NCBI GenBank assembly: GCA_002938195.1
Contig: PTKX01000014.1
Location: forward strand, 1-32,165
Source of the DNA: Alphaproteobacteria bacterium MarineAlpha5_Bin7
GTDB lineage: Bacteria; Pseudomonadota; Alphaproteobacteria; HIMB59; GCA-002718135
DNA: 32,165 nt
Direction: 5' to 3'
A program made the translations under genes and the position numbers. The notes beneath the pieces are model-generated. The model saw nothing but the letters and a program-made list of their open reading frames with translations, made no database searches and was not told the DNA's origin. Each line of letters opens with the position of its first letter. The stretch's first letter is position 1. Below, one piece after another: positions 17,586-24,899 of the stretch.

Positions 17586-18447
17586 CAATAAAACCTTTTA
17601 ATGGTAAATTGGGTCTTTGTAGCCAATTAGTTTTAGGATAAATTGAATTTCCATCGATAATATGGAGGGTATAAGCGTGTCTTGATTTGGCGCTTTTATT
17701 CTCACATGAGTAATGAGGAAGTCTTCCATGTAAAAGCACCAAAGTCCCTTTTTTAACTTCTAAGATCGTATCTGTAGGGGGAAATGGATTATTGTTTAAT
17801 TCCTTCATAGTCATTTTACCATTTTCCTTAGTGAAAAGCTTTCTGAGAGGACCTTTGTGACCTCCACTTGCTACTTGCAAACATCCATTTTCAATTGTTG
17901 CATCTTCTAAGGCAACCCAAAAACCCACTGCAGTTTCAGGTTCTGTATATAAAAAAGTTGAGTCTTGATGACAAACTACCTCCCCCCCTATCTTTGGTTG
18001 TTTGAAAATATACATTGATTGAAGTAATAATGGTTTTTTGAAACCTATGCATTTTGATATTTCATCAAGTTCTACTTTATGAGAAAATTTATAAAAAATT
18101 TTATCTAAATCATGTAACGCATGACCTATCTTATTAACAATATAATTCTTGTTGGATTTTGAATTAATTTCATTGATGTCTGCTTTTTCTTCAAAAAAAA
18201 AACGAATTTTATCTCCTGAATCTAAAAAATAAGTATCATCATTATGTGATTGGGACACAGTATCAAAAATAGAATTTGAATTAGAAAAATCATTTTTTTC
18301 AATTAAAAATTGTGATCTTTTTATGAGATTATTGCATTCAGTTTCACTATAAAAATTATTTATTACTAAAAAACCATTATTTTCCCAAAATGATAGCATT
18401 TCATTATTAAAAGGTAAGTTTTCTCTACTAAAGGATTTATAATTCAT
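17578..18447 (-). CDS. Phytanoyl-CoA dioxygenase (PhyH) family protein
   Basis: A 289-residue Fe(II)/2-oxoglutarate-dependent oxygenase of the PhyH family. The iron ligands are visible as H-x-D in VCHQDSTFLY and the distal His in LLHGRLPHYSCENKS; an arginine for 2-oxoglutarate follows (KSRHAYTLHI). The N-terminal stretch FWENNGFLVINNFYSETECN and VALEDATIENGCLQVASGGH are typical. Members hydroxylate fatty acyl-CoAs or diverse small molecules; the substrate here is unknown. It is translationally coupled to the nucleoside hydrolase (8-base overlap), which may or may not reflect related function. It lies 5 bases downstream of a small membrane protein gene. Confidence 0.9.
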   Translation of the reverse strand: MNYKSFSRENLPFNNEMLSFWENNGFLVINNFYSETECNNLIKRSQFLIEKNDFSNSNSIFDTVSQSHNDDTYFLDSGDKIRFFFEEKADINEINSKSNKNYIVNKIGHALHDLDKIFYKFSHKVELDEISKCIGFKKPLLLQSMYIFKQPKIGGEVVCHQDSTFLYTEPETAVGFWVALEDATIENGCLQVASGGHKGPLRKLFTKENGKMTMKELNNNPFPPTDTILEVKKGTLVLLHGRLPHYSCENKSAKSRHAYTLHIIDGNSIYPKTNWLQRPNLPLKGFIDD

Positions 18448-18452
18448 TAAAT

Positions 18453-18686
18453 TTATATACCAATAAATTTAGTCAAAAAAGGTAAGGCAACTTTTAGTAA
18501 ATTTAAAATTTGTGGTAAGATAAATTTTCCAGAAGTAGCTAAAAAGAATAATAATGCACCTATAATTATTATTAGAATAATCTTTTTATAAATATCGTTT
18601 TGTTTTAAGTTAGAATTTTTTTTCCTATTTCTTAAAATTAATATAATTATTATAATAAATGCTATTACTAAAAATAATCTGATCAT
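18453..18686 (-). CDS. Small membrane protein, similar to the membrane part of alphaproteobacterial J-domain proteins
   Basis: A 77-residue protein with two hydrophobic helices (about residues 2-19 and 36-53) joined by a strongly basic loop (RNRKKNSNLKQ) and a third amphipathic segment (LNLLKVALPFLTKF). The pattern of helix, basic linker, then GALLFFLATSGKFILPQ resembles the N-terminal membrane region of some alphaproteobacterial membrane-bound DnaJ-like proteins, but no J domain (HPD) follows: the PhyH gene begins 5 bases on. The resemblance is a memory-based impression. It is the first gene of a unit with PhyH and nucleoside hydrolase. Confidence 0.6.
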   Translation of the reverse strand: MIRLFLVIAFIIIIILILRNRKKNSNLKQNDIYKKIILIIIIGALLFFLATSGKFILPQILNLLKVALPFLTKFIGI

Positions 18687-18908
18687 AAGATTCCAATAAA
18701 CTTTATAACTAGTAAAAATTTAATCTATAACAAGTATTTTACCTTTTTTTATTAATTTTTTCTTAGTTTATAAGGGGTTTTTTAAACAATATATAATTGA
18801 CAGCTAATTAACCTGATTTTTGAACGTTTTATTGATTTAAAAAAAGTAAAAATATTTCAATAAAATTGACCCTTTTTTTGTAAAATATCTTTATTTATCA
18901 ATAAGTTA

Positions 18909-18914
18909 TATAAT
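18909..18914 (+). promoter_or_regulatory. Candidate -10 box (TATAAT)
   Basis: A perfect TATAAT lies 186 bases before the first mini-protein start. No good -35 element sits 16-18 bases upstream (TATCTT is there), so in such AT-rich DNA it may be chance. If used, the transcript would carry a leader of about 180 bases including both inverted repeats. Confidence 0.2.
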
Positions 18915-18978
18915 TTATGCTACATTTTTACGATTCATGCGAATTATTAAAAATAAATCACATTAAAAATTCAATATT

Positions 18979-19028
18979 TTCAATAGTTTATTTGAATTGT
19001 GAATTTTTTTTTTTCAAATATTATTGAA
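18979..19028 (+). repeat. Imperfect inverted repeat in the leader
   Basis: The left arm is TTCAATA, 5 bases, then TTTGAA; the right arm is TTCAAA, 3 bases, then TATTGAA. This gives two stems of 7 and 6 pairs, an internal loop, and an apical loop of 16 bases that contains a long T run. All pairs but a few are A-T, so its stability is modest. Confidence 0.35.
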
Positions 19029-19046
19029 AAAATATAGAGAGTTTCA

Positions 19047-19067
19047 CACTTAAGGTAAGCTTAAGTG
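19047..19067 (+). promoter_or_regulatory. Perfect 8-bp hairpin in the 5' leader of the mini-protein operon
   Basis: CACTTAAG - GTAAG - CTTAAGTG is a perfect 8-base-pair stem with a 5-base loop, ending 32 bases before the ATG at 19100. No T run follows, so it is not an intrinsic terminator. It could be an mRNA-stabilising 5' hairpin, a protein-binding operator, or part of a regulatory leader. Confidence 0.55.
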
Positions 19068-19099
19068 ACGTGATGAACTAAATGTTCGAGGAGTTAATT

Positions 19100-19327
19100 A
19101 TGGGTATGTTAGATACTGTTAAGAATTGGTTGAAGCAAATAGCTGAATTAGGTTTGACGTTAATTGCAGCAGCTGTTGTTCTCGAAATTATCTTCGGGGC
19201 TGGGGTTCCTTTTTTAGGAGTTTCAATCCTAGGAAACATCACGGCACTATCTGCAGAATTAGGTAGTCAAGGGCTGGTTGGGTTGATCTCAATAGCTGTA
19301 GTTATTTGGCTTTATAATCGTAGGTAG
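19100..19327 (+). CDS. Mini membrane protein A of a tandem pair (75 residues, family unknown)
   Basis: Starts MGMLDTVKNWLKQ. The frame is open from an ATG at 19082, but a strong Shine-Dalgarno (GAGGAG, 19088-19093) sits 6 bases before the ATG at 19100, which decides the start. It has an N-terminal amphipathic helix with Lys and Trp, then a hydrophobic helix ending in IIFGAGVPFLG, a NITALSAELGSQGL linker, and a second hydrophobic helix ending in VIWLYNRR. It is about 40 percent identical by eye to the next gene (30 of about 72 positions). GC content is visibly above the neighbours and codons such as GGT, ATC and GTT are frequent, as in highly expressed genes. No known family is recognised and no function is proposed. 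Confidence 0.85.
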   Translation: MGMLDTVKNWLKQIAELGLTLIAAAVVLEIIFGAGVPFLGVSILGNITALSAELGSQGLVGLISIAVVIWLYNRR

Positions 19328-19354
19328 AATTTCTTTAAACAAAGGAGTTAAGCA

Positions 19355-19573
19355 ATGATGGATTCAGCAAAAAGTTTTTTAAGAGGTGTTATGGATGTTG
19401 CCTTAGTGATAATCCCACTAAGTGTAGTACTTGGCATCATCTTTGGTCCTGCAGTGCCATTTATTGGTACTGCTGTAGTAGATAATATTTCAAGTTTAGT
19501 GTCTTCTCTTGGAGGAAATGGTTTAACTGGTATTATCGTACTAGGTATTTTATACTGGCTAGCTAGAAGATAA
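19355..19573 (+). CDS. Mini membrane protein B of a tandem pair (72 residues, family unknown)
   Basis: Starts MMDSAKSFLRGVMDV, with a clear Shine-Dalgarno (AAAGGAG, about 19340-19346) upstream. It shares the layout of the gene before it: amphipathic start, helix ending in GIIFGPAVPFIG, linker NISSLVSSLGGNGLTG, and a second helix ending in LYWLARR. Residues kept in both copies include IIFG, VPF-x-G, NI, LG, GL-x-G and a C-terminal WL with two arginines. The VPF motif after the first helix and terminal basic pair suggest a fixed membrane topology. The gene lies 27 bases after copy A and is followed at once by a strong terminator, so the pair is a self-contained operon. Confidence 0.85.
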   Translation: MMDSAKSFLRGVMDVALVIIPLSVVLGIIFGPAVPFIGTAVVDNISSLVSSLGGNGLTGIIVLGILYWLARR

Positions 19574-19590
19574 AATAGCTTTTCATTATT

Positions 19591-19622
19591 AAAAAAGCCT
19601 TCTTTTTTAAGAAGGCTTTTTT
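19591..19622. terminator. Strong bidirectional intrinsic terminator
   Basis: A perfect 14-base-pair inverted repeat (AAAAAAGCCTTCTT, loop TTTT, AAGAAGGCTTTTTT) continues into more T on the plus strand and reads as a T run on the minus strand too. It ends the mini-protein operon and can also stop the convergent TVP38-type gene, whose stop codon falls in the loop/stem. Confidence 0.93.
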
Positions 19623-20209
19623 TTATTTTTATACTTTATTCTTACAAAAAGTATTACCAACAATATAACTATAAGAATGATTAAATCCAATGAAAGAATG
19701 TCATTGAATTTTAATTCTTTAATAAGATTTATATTATTAATTTTATTTCCAATAAAAGTTGAAGCAAAGATATATGGTGTAAAACCAATAAAGGTAACAA
19801 ATATAAATTTTGAAATATTTATATTCAAAAGAGATAAAAGAAAATTTTGTATACCTAATGGCGCACCAGGAATCATTCTAAAAATAATTAAATATTCAAT
19901 AGATGATTTTTGAATATATTTATTAATATTATTTGAATATTTTTCATAATATTTATAAAAAAAAAATTTAAAGAAATTTTTTGATATTAAAAAAAAAACT
20001 AAACTGCCTAAAGTTAATGAAATAATAGAAATTAAATATCCATAATAAGTTCCATATAAATAACCTGATAGTGCGGAAAAAATAATAAATCCCGGAAAAG
20101 ATGTAGTTGCATATAAAAACAAAAAAATAAAAAATAAAAAATACGATCTTAAATAAAATTCATTAGTATATAATAAAAATTCATTGATATATGAAAATAA
20201 AAAATCCAT
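19607..20209 (-). CDS. TVP38/TMEM64 (SNARE-associated, DedA-like) membrane protein
   Basis: A 200-residue membrane protein with about five to six hydrophobic segments. The family core is visible: FPGFIIFSALSGYLYGTYYG with SLTLGSLVFFLISK, then the conserved re-entrant motif FRMIPGAPLGIQNFLL and FVTFIGFTPYIFASTFIGNK. Relatives in the DedA/TVP38/VTT group include lipid scramblases or undecaprenyl-phosphate flippases, so a lipid-related role is possible. The protein has an unusually high share of Phe, Ile, Tyr and Lys. Its last codons and stop lie inside the terminator hairpin of the convergent operon, so its mRNA end and coding end coincide. Confidence 0.88.
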   Translation of the reverse strand: MDFLFSYINEFLLYTNEFYLRSYFLFFIFLFLYATTSFPGFIIFSALSGYLYGTYYGYLISIISLTLGSLVFFLISKNFFKFFFYKYYEKYSNNINKYIQKSSIEYLIIFRMIPGAPLGIQNFLLSLLNINISKFIFVTFIGFTPYIFASTFIGNKINNINLIKELKFNDILSLDLIILIVILLVILFVRIKYKNKKKPS

Positions 20210-20222
20210 TAATTATTAGAAG

Positions 20223-21395
20223 TTATTTTTCAAAATATTTTTTTACCAAACTTACCCAAAAATTAGCTCCGATCGGTAATAAGTTATCATTAAAGTCATA
20301 TTTGGTAGTATGCAAATGGGCGTTATGCTCTGAGTCTTGTTGTCCAATATAAAGATAAGATCCAGGTTTTTCATTTAACAAATAAGAAAAATCTTCTCCC
20401 CCCATTGAAGGTTCTATATCTGTGTTCACTTTATCTTCTCCTACCATTTCTTTAGCTACTGATGCAGCAAATAAACTTTCTTCTTTTGAATTAACTGTAG
20501 CAGGATAAAGATGTGAATAGAGAATTTCTGCATCACCTCCGTTTGCTTTAGCTATTCCTTTTGCAGTTTCATTAATTTTTTGTTCAATAATCTCTCTTGT
20601 TTCTTTTTTAAACGTTCTAACAGTTCCGCTAAGTTTTACTTCATCATCTATTACATTGTAAGCAGTTCCACCGTGTATTTTGGTGACACTAATTAAAGCT
20701 TTATCAACTGGGCTAGTAACTCTACTAATTATTGTTTGAATAGAAGAAATAATTTGTGCAGCTATAACTACTGGATCAACAGTTAGTTCTGGAATTGCTG
20801 CATGTCCTCCTTTGCCTTTAACTATAATATCAAATTCGTCAACCGCAGCCATCATTGGACCCGTAGAAACACCAAAGTGGCCTAATGGTAATTCTGGCCA
20901 ATTATGCAAAGCATAAACTTCATCTATTTTAAAATCTTTAAACATTCCATCTTGAATCATTTTTTCTCCCCCACCGAAACCTTCTTCACCGGGTTGAAAT
21001 ATGAAATATACTGTTCCATCAAAATCTTTATTTTCATTGAGATGTTTTAAACCCCCTAATAACATTGTAGTATGTCCATCATGACCACATGCATGCATCA
21101 TTCCTTCATTAGTTGACTTATGTTCAAAATTATTTTTTTCTGGCATTGGAAGAGCATCAAAGTCAGCTCTTAAACCAATTGTCTTATTGCTATTTCCTTT
21201 ATTACCTTTTACCCAAGCAACTACTCCAGTAGTGGAATAACCATCTTTGTATTCAATATCCCATTCTTTTAATTTCTTTTTAATGTAATCCGAAGTTTGA
21301 TATTCTTTTAATCCTATTTCAGGTATTTTATGGAGATCATGTCTCCATTCTTTCATTTCATCTTGCATTTGATTTATACTATTAAGTAGCGGCAT
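20223..21395 (-). CDS. M20 family amidohydrolase (hippurate hydrolase/N-acyl amino acid amidohydrolase type)
   Basis: A 390-residue zinc-dependent peptidase-like enzyme of the M20D subfamily that removes acyl groups from amino acids or opens related amides. Visible are WRHDLHKIPEIGLKEYQTS, GLRADFDALPMPE, the metal-binding MMHACGHDGHTTMLLG, FIFQPGEEGFGGGEKMI with the catalytic Glu pair, YALHNWPELPLG, the dimerisation-domain GKGGHAAIPE, and the C-terminal SMGGEDFSYLL. The length is normal. The start ATG shares a base with the stop of the upstream transglycosylase-like gene (TAATG), indicating coupling. The substrate is unknown. Confidence 0.93.
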   Translation of the reverse strand: MPLLNSINQMQDEMKEWRHDLHKIPEIGLKEYQTSDYIKKKLKEWDIEYKDGYSTTGVVAWVKGNKGNSNKTIGLRADFDALPMPEKNNFEHKSTNEGMMHACGHDGHTTMLLGGLKHLNENKDFDGTVYFIFQPGEEGFGGGEKMIQDGMFKDFKIDEVYALHNWPELPLGHFGVSTGPMMAAVDEFDIIVKGKGGHAAIPELTVDPVVIAAQIISSIQTIISRVTSPVDKALISVTKIHGGTAYNVIDDEVKLSGTVRTFKKETREIIEQKINETAKGIAKANGGDAEILYSHLYPATVNSKEESLFAASVAKEMVGEDKVNTDIEPSMGGEDFSYLLNEKPGSYLYIGQQDSEHNAHLHTTKYDFNDNLLPIGANFWVSLVKKYFEK

Positions 21396-22027
21396 TAAAA
21401 TACTCCAAATAAACCCTTCCTATTTAACTTATTTTCACACTCTATCAACTGATTGTTATACTGTTTAGCATTTGTTTCAACTTTTTTAGCAACTTCAATT
21501 AACCATTTTTTAGATAGATATGATTTATTTTTCCACCCTCCATGGCCTTCATGATAAGCTAAGTATTGATTATAAAAATCATTTTTTGATATTCCTAACA
21601 TTTTATATGTTTGATCAGAATACCAACCTATAAAATCAGTAACATCTTTAAAATTTGACCTAGATGCGTTTTTTTTGCCATTACGCATTTTATACCAATC
21701 CCATGTTGGATTTGTTACTTGAGCATATCCAAAAGCTGTGGAAGGTCTTTTACTCGGTATAATTCCTATTAATCTTTTTCTTTTAGGTTTCGCAAATTGT
21801 TTAAAAGAAGATTCTTGTTTAATTATAGCTAGTTGCAATGAAATAGGTGTGCCCCACTTCTCATAACTAGCTTTTGTTGATTTGTACCAATTTTTTTTAT
21901 TTTCAAATAATATACAGCTATTTTCAGTATTTATTCGATCAACTGAGGTGCAAGCTGTTATAAATATAAAAATTAACGATAAAAAAATTAAAATATTATC
22001 AAATTTCATGAAAAGTCTAATTATCAT
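21395..22027 (-). CDS. Lytic transglycosylase-like lipoprotein (SLT domain)
   Basis: A 210-residue protein beginning with a lipoprotein signal (cleavage before Cys in FITACTS, about residue 26). The SLT-type catalytic region is visible: LQLAIIKQESSFKQFAK with the catalytic Glu, then AFGYAQVTNPTWDWYK and YLAYHEGHGGW, the usual sequence of motifs. Such enzymes cut peptidoglycan glycan strands from the outer membrane. A ribosome binding site (AGGG) 8 bases upstream supports the ATG at 22027; an ATG at 22009 is also possible. The C-terminus is very basic (NRKG). It is divergent from htpG across 84 bases. Confidence 0.87.
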   Translation of the reverse strand: MIIRLFMKFDNILIFLSLIFIFITACTSVDRINTENSCILFENKKNWYKSTKASYEKWGTPISLQLAIIKQESSFKQFAKPKRKRLIGIIPSKRPSTAFGYAQVTNPTWDWYKMRNGKKNASRSNFKDVTDFIGWYSDQTYKMLGISKNDFYNQYLAYHEGHGGWKNKSYLSKKWLIEVAKKVETNAKQYNNQLIECENKLNRKGLFGVF

Positions 22028-22111
22028 TATATTAACCCTATAATCACAAATATGGCAAAAAAATATTGCTACTTATTGAATAATTAATAAGAATGCCTAA
22101 ATCTTAGTTAA

Positions 22112-23968
22112 ATGGTAAAAAATAAAGAAAATTTAGTATTTCAGGCTGAAGTAAGCAAGTTATTAGATTTAGTAGCTAATTCCTTGTACAGTGAAAGAGA
22201 AATTTTTTTACGTGAATTAATATCTAATTCTGCGGATGCTTGTGAAAAATTGAGATATGAGTCTCTATCAAAAAAAAATCTATTATCTGATGATTCAGAT
22301 TTAAAAATCAACATAAGGGTTTCAAAAAAAAATAAAACCATTGAAATTGAAGATAATGGTATTGGCATGTCACGCCAAGATTTAATTGATAATTTAGGAA
22401 CCATTGCAAGATCTGGAACTAATAAATTTATAGAAGCTATGAGAAGTAAAAAAAATGCGGATATAAATGCGATAGGTCAATTTGGTGTAGGTTTTTACTC
22501 TTCTTATATGGTTGCAAAATCAGTTGAAGTTTTGTCTAAAGATGCTTTTAAAAAAGAATCTAATTTATGGACTTCGAATGGAAAAGAAAATTATTCAATT
22601 GAAAATATAGAAAAGAAAAAAAGAGGTACGCTAATAACTCTTCATATTAATAAAGATTCAGATGAATTTTTAGATTCATTTAGATTAAGATCTATTATAA
22701 CAAAGTACTCAAATTACATACCTTTTCCAATTTTCTTAAAAGATCAAGATGACAAAGAAAAGGAAGAGAAAATAAATGAAGGAGATCCTTTATGGCTAAA
22801 AGATAAGAAAGATATTAAACAAGAAGATTATAAACAGTTTTATAATAATATTTCTTTAAATTTTGACGATCCTTTAAAAACAATTCATTATAACGCAGAA
22901 GGAGTTATAAATTATAAAGCTTTATTATATCTTCCTACTAATCAACCTATGGATTTATTTAATTCTGACAGGAAGAATAAGATAAAATTATATGTACAAA
23001 AAGTATTTATTACTGATGAATGTAATGAAATTATTCCAAATTGGTTAAGATTTATTCCTGGTGTAATTGACTCACAGGATATTTCATTGAATATTAGCAG
23101 AGAGATGCTTCAAAATAATCCAGTAATTACTAAAATTAAAAAAGGAATTACTACAAAAATATTAAATGAATTTACGACATTTGCTAATAAAGAAAATAAT
23201 AAATATTTATCCTTCTGGAAGAACTTTGGGGCTGTTATTAAAGAAGGTTTATACGAATTAAATGAATATCATGAAAAAATTTTATCTTTAGTTAGATTTG
23301 AAAATTCTTTAGACTCTACTTTCATATCATTAAATGATTATGAAAAAAAAATGATAAAAAATCAAAAAGAAATATATTATTTTGCAAATACTGATAAAGA
23401 ACATATTAAAAATTCACCTCAACTTGAAGTTTTTTTAGATAAAAAAATACCAGTTCTGTTCATGACTGATGCAGTGGATGAATTTTGGCTCCAAAATGTT
23501 AAATATAAAAAATTTGATTTTAAATCTATTACTAAAGGCAAAGTAGACCTTAGTAAATTTGGAGATGAAAAAAAGGGAAAAAATAAAGATAAAAATAAAA
23601 AATTAAATAGTAATATCAATGATTTAATCAATGTTTTGAAGAATGAACTTAAAGACAAAATTTCTGATGTAATTCTATCTGAAAGATTAACAAAAAGTCC
23701 CGTTTTGCTTTTGGCAGATGAATCAGGAATGGATATCAATATGGAAAAATTAATGAAAATGCATAACCAAAAAACTCCAACATCTAAAAAAATATTAGAA
23801 ATAAATTCAGATCATCCCATGATAATAAAAATTTCTGAAAATTTAAAAAAAATTAACCATAAAAAGGCTGCTAATTTACTGCTTGATCAAGCAAATATAT
23901 TGGATGGTAATACATTGTCAAATCCAAGTGAATATATAGAAAATCTGACGGAATTATTTATTAATTAA
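22112..23968 (+). CDS. htpG: HtpG, bacterial Hsp90 chaperone
   Basis: ATP-dependent chaperone of 618 residues. The N-terminal GHKL ATPase domain is complete: LRELISNSADACEKLRYESL (catalytic Glu, Asn), IEIEDNGIGMSRQDL, NLGTIARSGTNKF and IGQFGVGFYSSYMVAK. The middle domain has ALLYLPTNQPMDLF, LYVQKVFI and the NISREMLQNNP motif with the gamma-phosphate-contacting Arg. A lysine-rich stretch near residues 482-515 precedes the C-terminal dimerisation domain. No obvious heat-shock operator or sigma-32 site could be recognised upstream. The last 8 bases overlap the 3' end of serA on the opposite strand. Confidence 0.97.
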   Translation: MVKNKENLVFQAEVSKLLDLVANSLYSEREIFLRELISNSADACEKLRYESLSKKNLLSDDSDLKINIRVSKKNKTIEIEDNGIGMSRQDLIDNLGTIARSGTNKFIEAMRSKKNADINAIGQFGVGFYSSYMVAKSVEVLSKDAFKKESNLWTSNGKENYSIENIEKKKRGTLITLHINKDSDEFLDSFRLRSIITKYSNYIPFPIFLKDQDDKEKEEKINEGDPLWLKDKKDIKQEDYKQFYNNISLNFDDPLKTIHYNAEGVINYKALLYLPTNQPMDLFNSDRKNKIKLYVQKVFITDECNEIIPNWLRFIPGVIDSQDISLNISREMLQNNPVITKIKKGITTKILNEFTTFANKENNKYLSFWKNFGAVIKEGLYELNEYHEKILSLVRFENSLDSTFISLNDYEKKMIKNQKEIYYFANTDKEHIKNSPQLEVFLDKKIPVLFMTDAVDEFWLQNVKYKKFDFKSITKGKVDLSKFGDEKKGKNKDKNKKLNSNINDLINVLKNELKDKISDVILSERLTKSPVLLLADESGMDINMEKLMKMHNQKTPTSKKILEINSDHPMIIKISENLKKINHKKAANLLLDQANILDGNTLSNPSEYIENLTELFIN

Positions 23969-24899
23969 CAGAGTTATTTATCTCATTTTTATTAAAATAA
24001 TCACAAAATTGATTAGCTATCATTTCGGCTACAATAACTTGAGCTTCATTAGTAGAGGCAGCTATATGTGGAGATAGCACTACATTTTCTAAGCCAAATA
24101 GAACGTTGTCAGTAGCAGGTTCATTTTCAAAAACATCAAAAGCAGCACCTTTAATTGTATTGTTTTTAAGAGCTGCACTTAAATCACTTTCAGAGACGAG
24201 ATTACCTCTTGCTGTATTAATAATAAAAGCATTATTTTTCATCATTCCTAATTCTCTAGACCCTACTATAGGAGATCCATCAGAATTAGGTTTACAATGA
24301 AAACTTATAATATCAGATTCCTTTAATAAACTATTTAAATCGGTAGTTTTATACGAAGGAAATTCATTTTTAATACTTTGAAAATACTTTGAATAAATAA
24401 TTACATTAAGACCAAGTGCGCTACACATTTCAGCAAATCTTTTACCAACATTTCCAAATCCTATAATTCCAATTGTTTTGCCTTTTATTTCATTGCCTTT
24501 AAGTTTTTTCTTGGCCCATAATCCTTTGTGAGTAGTTAAATCAGCCATTGGAATTTTTCTAGATAAAGACAAAAGTAATGCTAAAGTATGTTCTGCCGTC
24601 GCATTCGTATTGCCTCCAGGAGTATTCATTACAATGATATCCTTTTCTTTTGCAGCTTTTAAATCAATATTATCTACCCCTGCTCCTGCCCTACCAATAA
24701 TTTTTAAATTTTTAGCGCCTGAAATAACTTCCTTTGTAACTTTTGTGGCAGATCTAACAATCAAACCATCATAATTTGATACTTTTTGTATTAGTTGCTC
24801 CTCAGTAAAGTTCGTTTGAACATCAACTTTAATTTTATTCGATAATAGTATTTTTTCAGCAACAGAGTCTAGAGTATCTGAAATTAAGACCTTAGGCAT
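23961..24899 (-). CDS. serA: D-3-phosphoglycerate dehydrogenase, short form without regulatory domains
   Basis: First enzyme of serine synthesis: oxidises 3-phosphoglycerate to phosphohydroxypyruvate. The 312-residue protein has the substrate/NAD domains only: VRSATKVTKEVI, GRAGAGVDNID, NTPGGNTNATAEHTL, the nucleotide loop GIIGFGNVGKRF, and catalytic Arg (NTARGNLV), Glu (FENEP) and His (LSPHIAAST). It stops at NEINNSVN, where long SerA proteins would continue through the ASB and ACT domains that bind serine. It could be a native short type rather than a truncation; htpG fills the space downstream so no remnant exists. It overlaps serC by 8 bases, in an operon led by a glycine riboswitch. Confidence 0.93.
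   Translation of the reverse strand: MPKVLISDTLDSVAEKILLSNKIKVDVQTNFTEEQLIQKVSNYDGLIVRSATKVTKEVISGAKNLKIIGRAGAGVDNIDLKAAKEKDIIVMNTPGGNTNATAEHTLALLLSLSRKIPMADLTTHKGLWAKKKLKGNEIKGKTIGIIGFGNVGKRFAEMCSALGLNVIIYSKYFQSIKNEFPSYKTTDLNSLLKESDIISFHCKPNSDGSPIVGSRELGMMKNNAFIINTARGNLVSESDLSAALKNNTIKGAAFDVFENEPATDNVLFGLENVVLSPHIAASTNEAQVIVAEMIANQFCDYFNKNEINNSVN

Larger units (their letters stand above)
18687..19099. other. Long noncoding region upstream of the tandem mini-protein genes
   Basis: At 413 bases this is by far the longest gap in the window, where most gaps are under 120 bases. It is extremely AT-rich and I see no convincing coding frame. It holds an isolated TTGACA at 18797-18802, a TTGACC at 18866-18871, a consensus-like TATAAT at 18909-18914, an imperfect inverted repeat at 18979-19028 and a perfect hairpin at 19047-19067. 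It separates divergent genes, so it should contain promoters for both. A long 5' leader or a small RNA is possible; nothing matches a riboswitch class I know. Confidence 0.6.

Noticed and set aside
18797-18802. Perfect TTGACA as a -35 box
   Set aside because: No acceptable -10 lies 16-18 bases downstream on the plus strand.
19001-19014. Long T run in the leader as an intrinsic terminator
   Set aside because: It is the loop of an AT-only inverted repeat with no GC-rich stem before it.
19082-19099. An earlier ATG for mini-protein A giving six extra residues
   Set aside because: The strong GAGGAG site lies downstream of that ATG and correctly spaced for the ATG at 19100.
23419-23739. Open frame antisense to htpG
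   Set aside because: It lies fully inside the conserved htpG coding sequence and shows no family features.
23961-24000. Possible frameshift truncating serA
   Set aside because: htpG occupies the bases beyond the stop, so no C-terminal remnant exists; the short form appears to be real.
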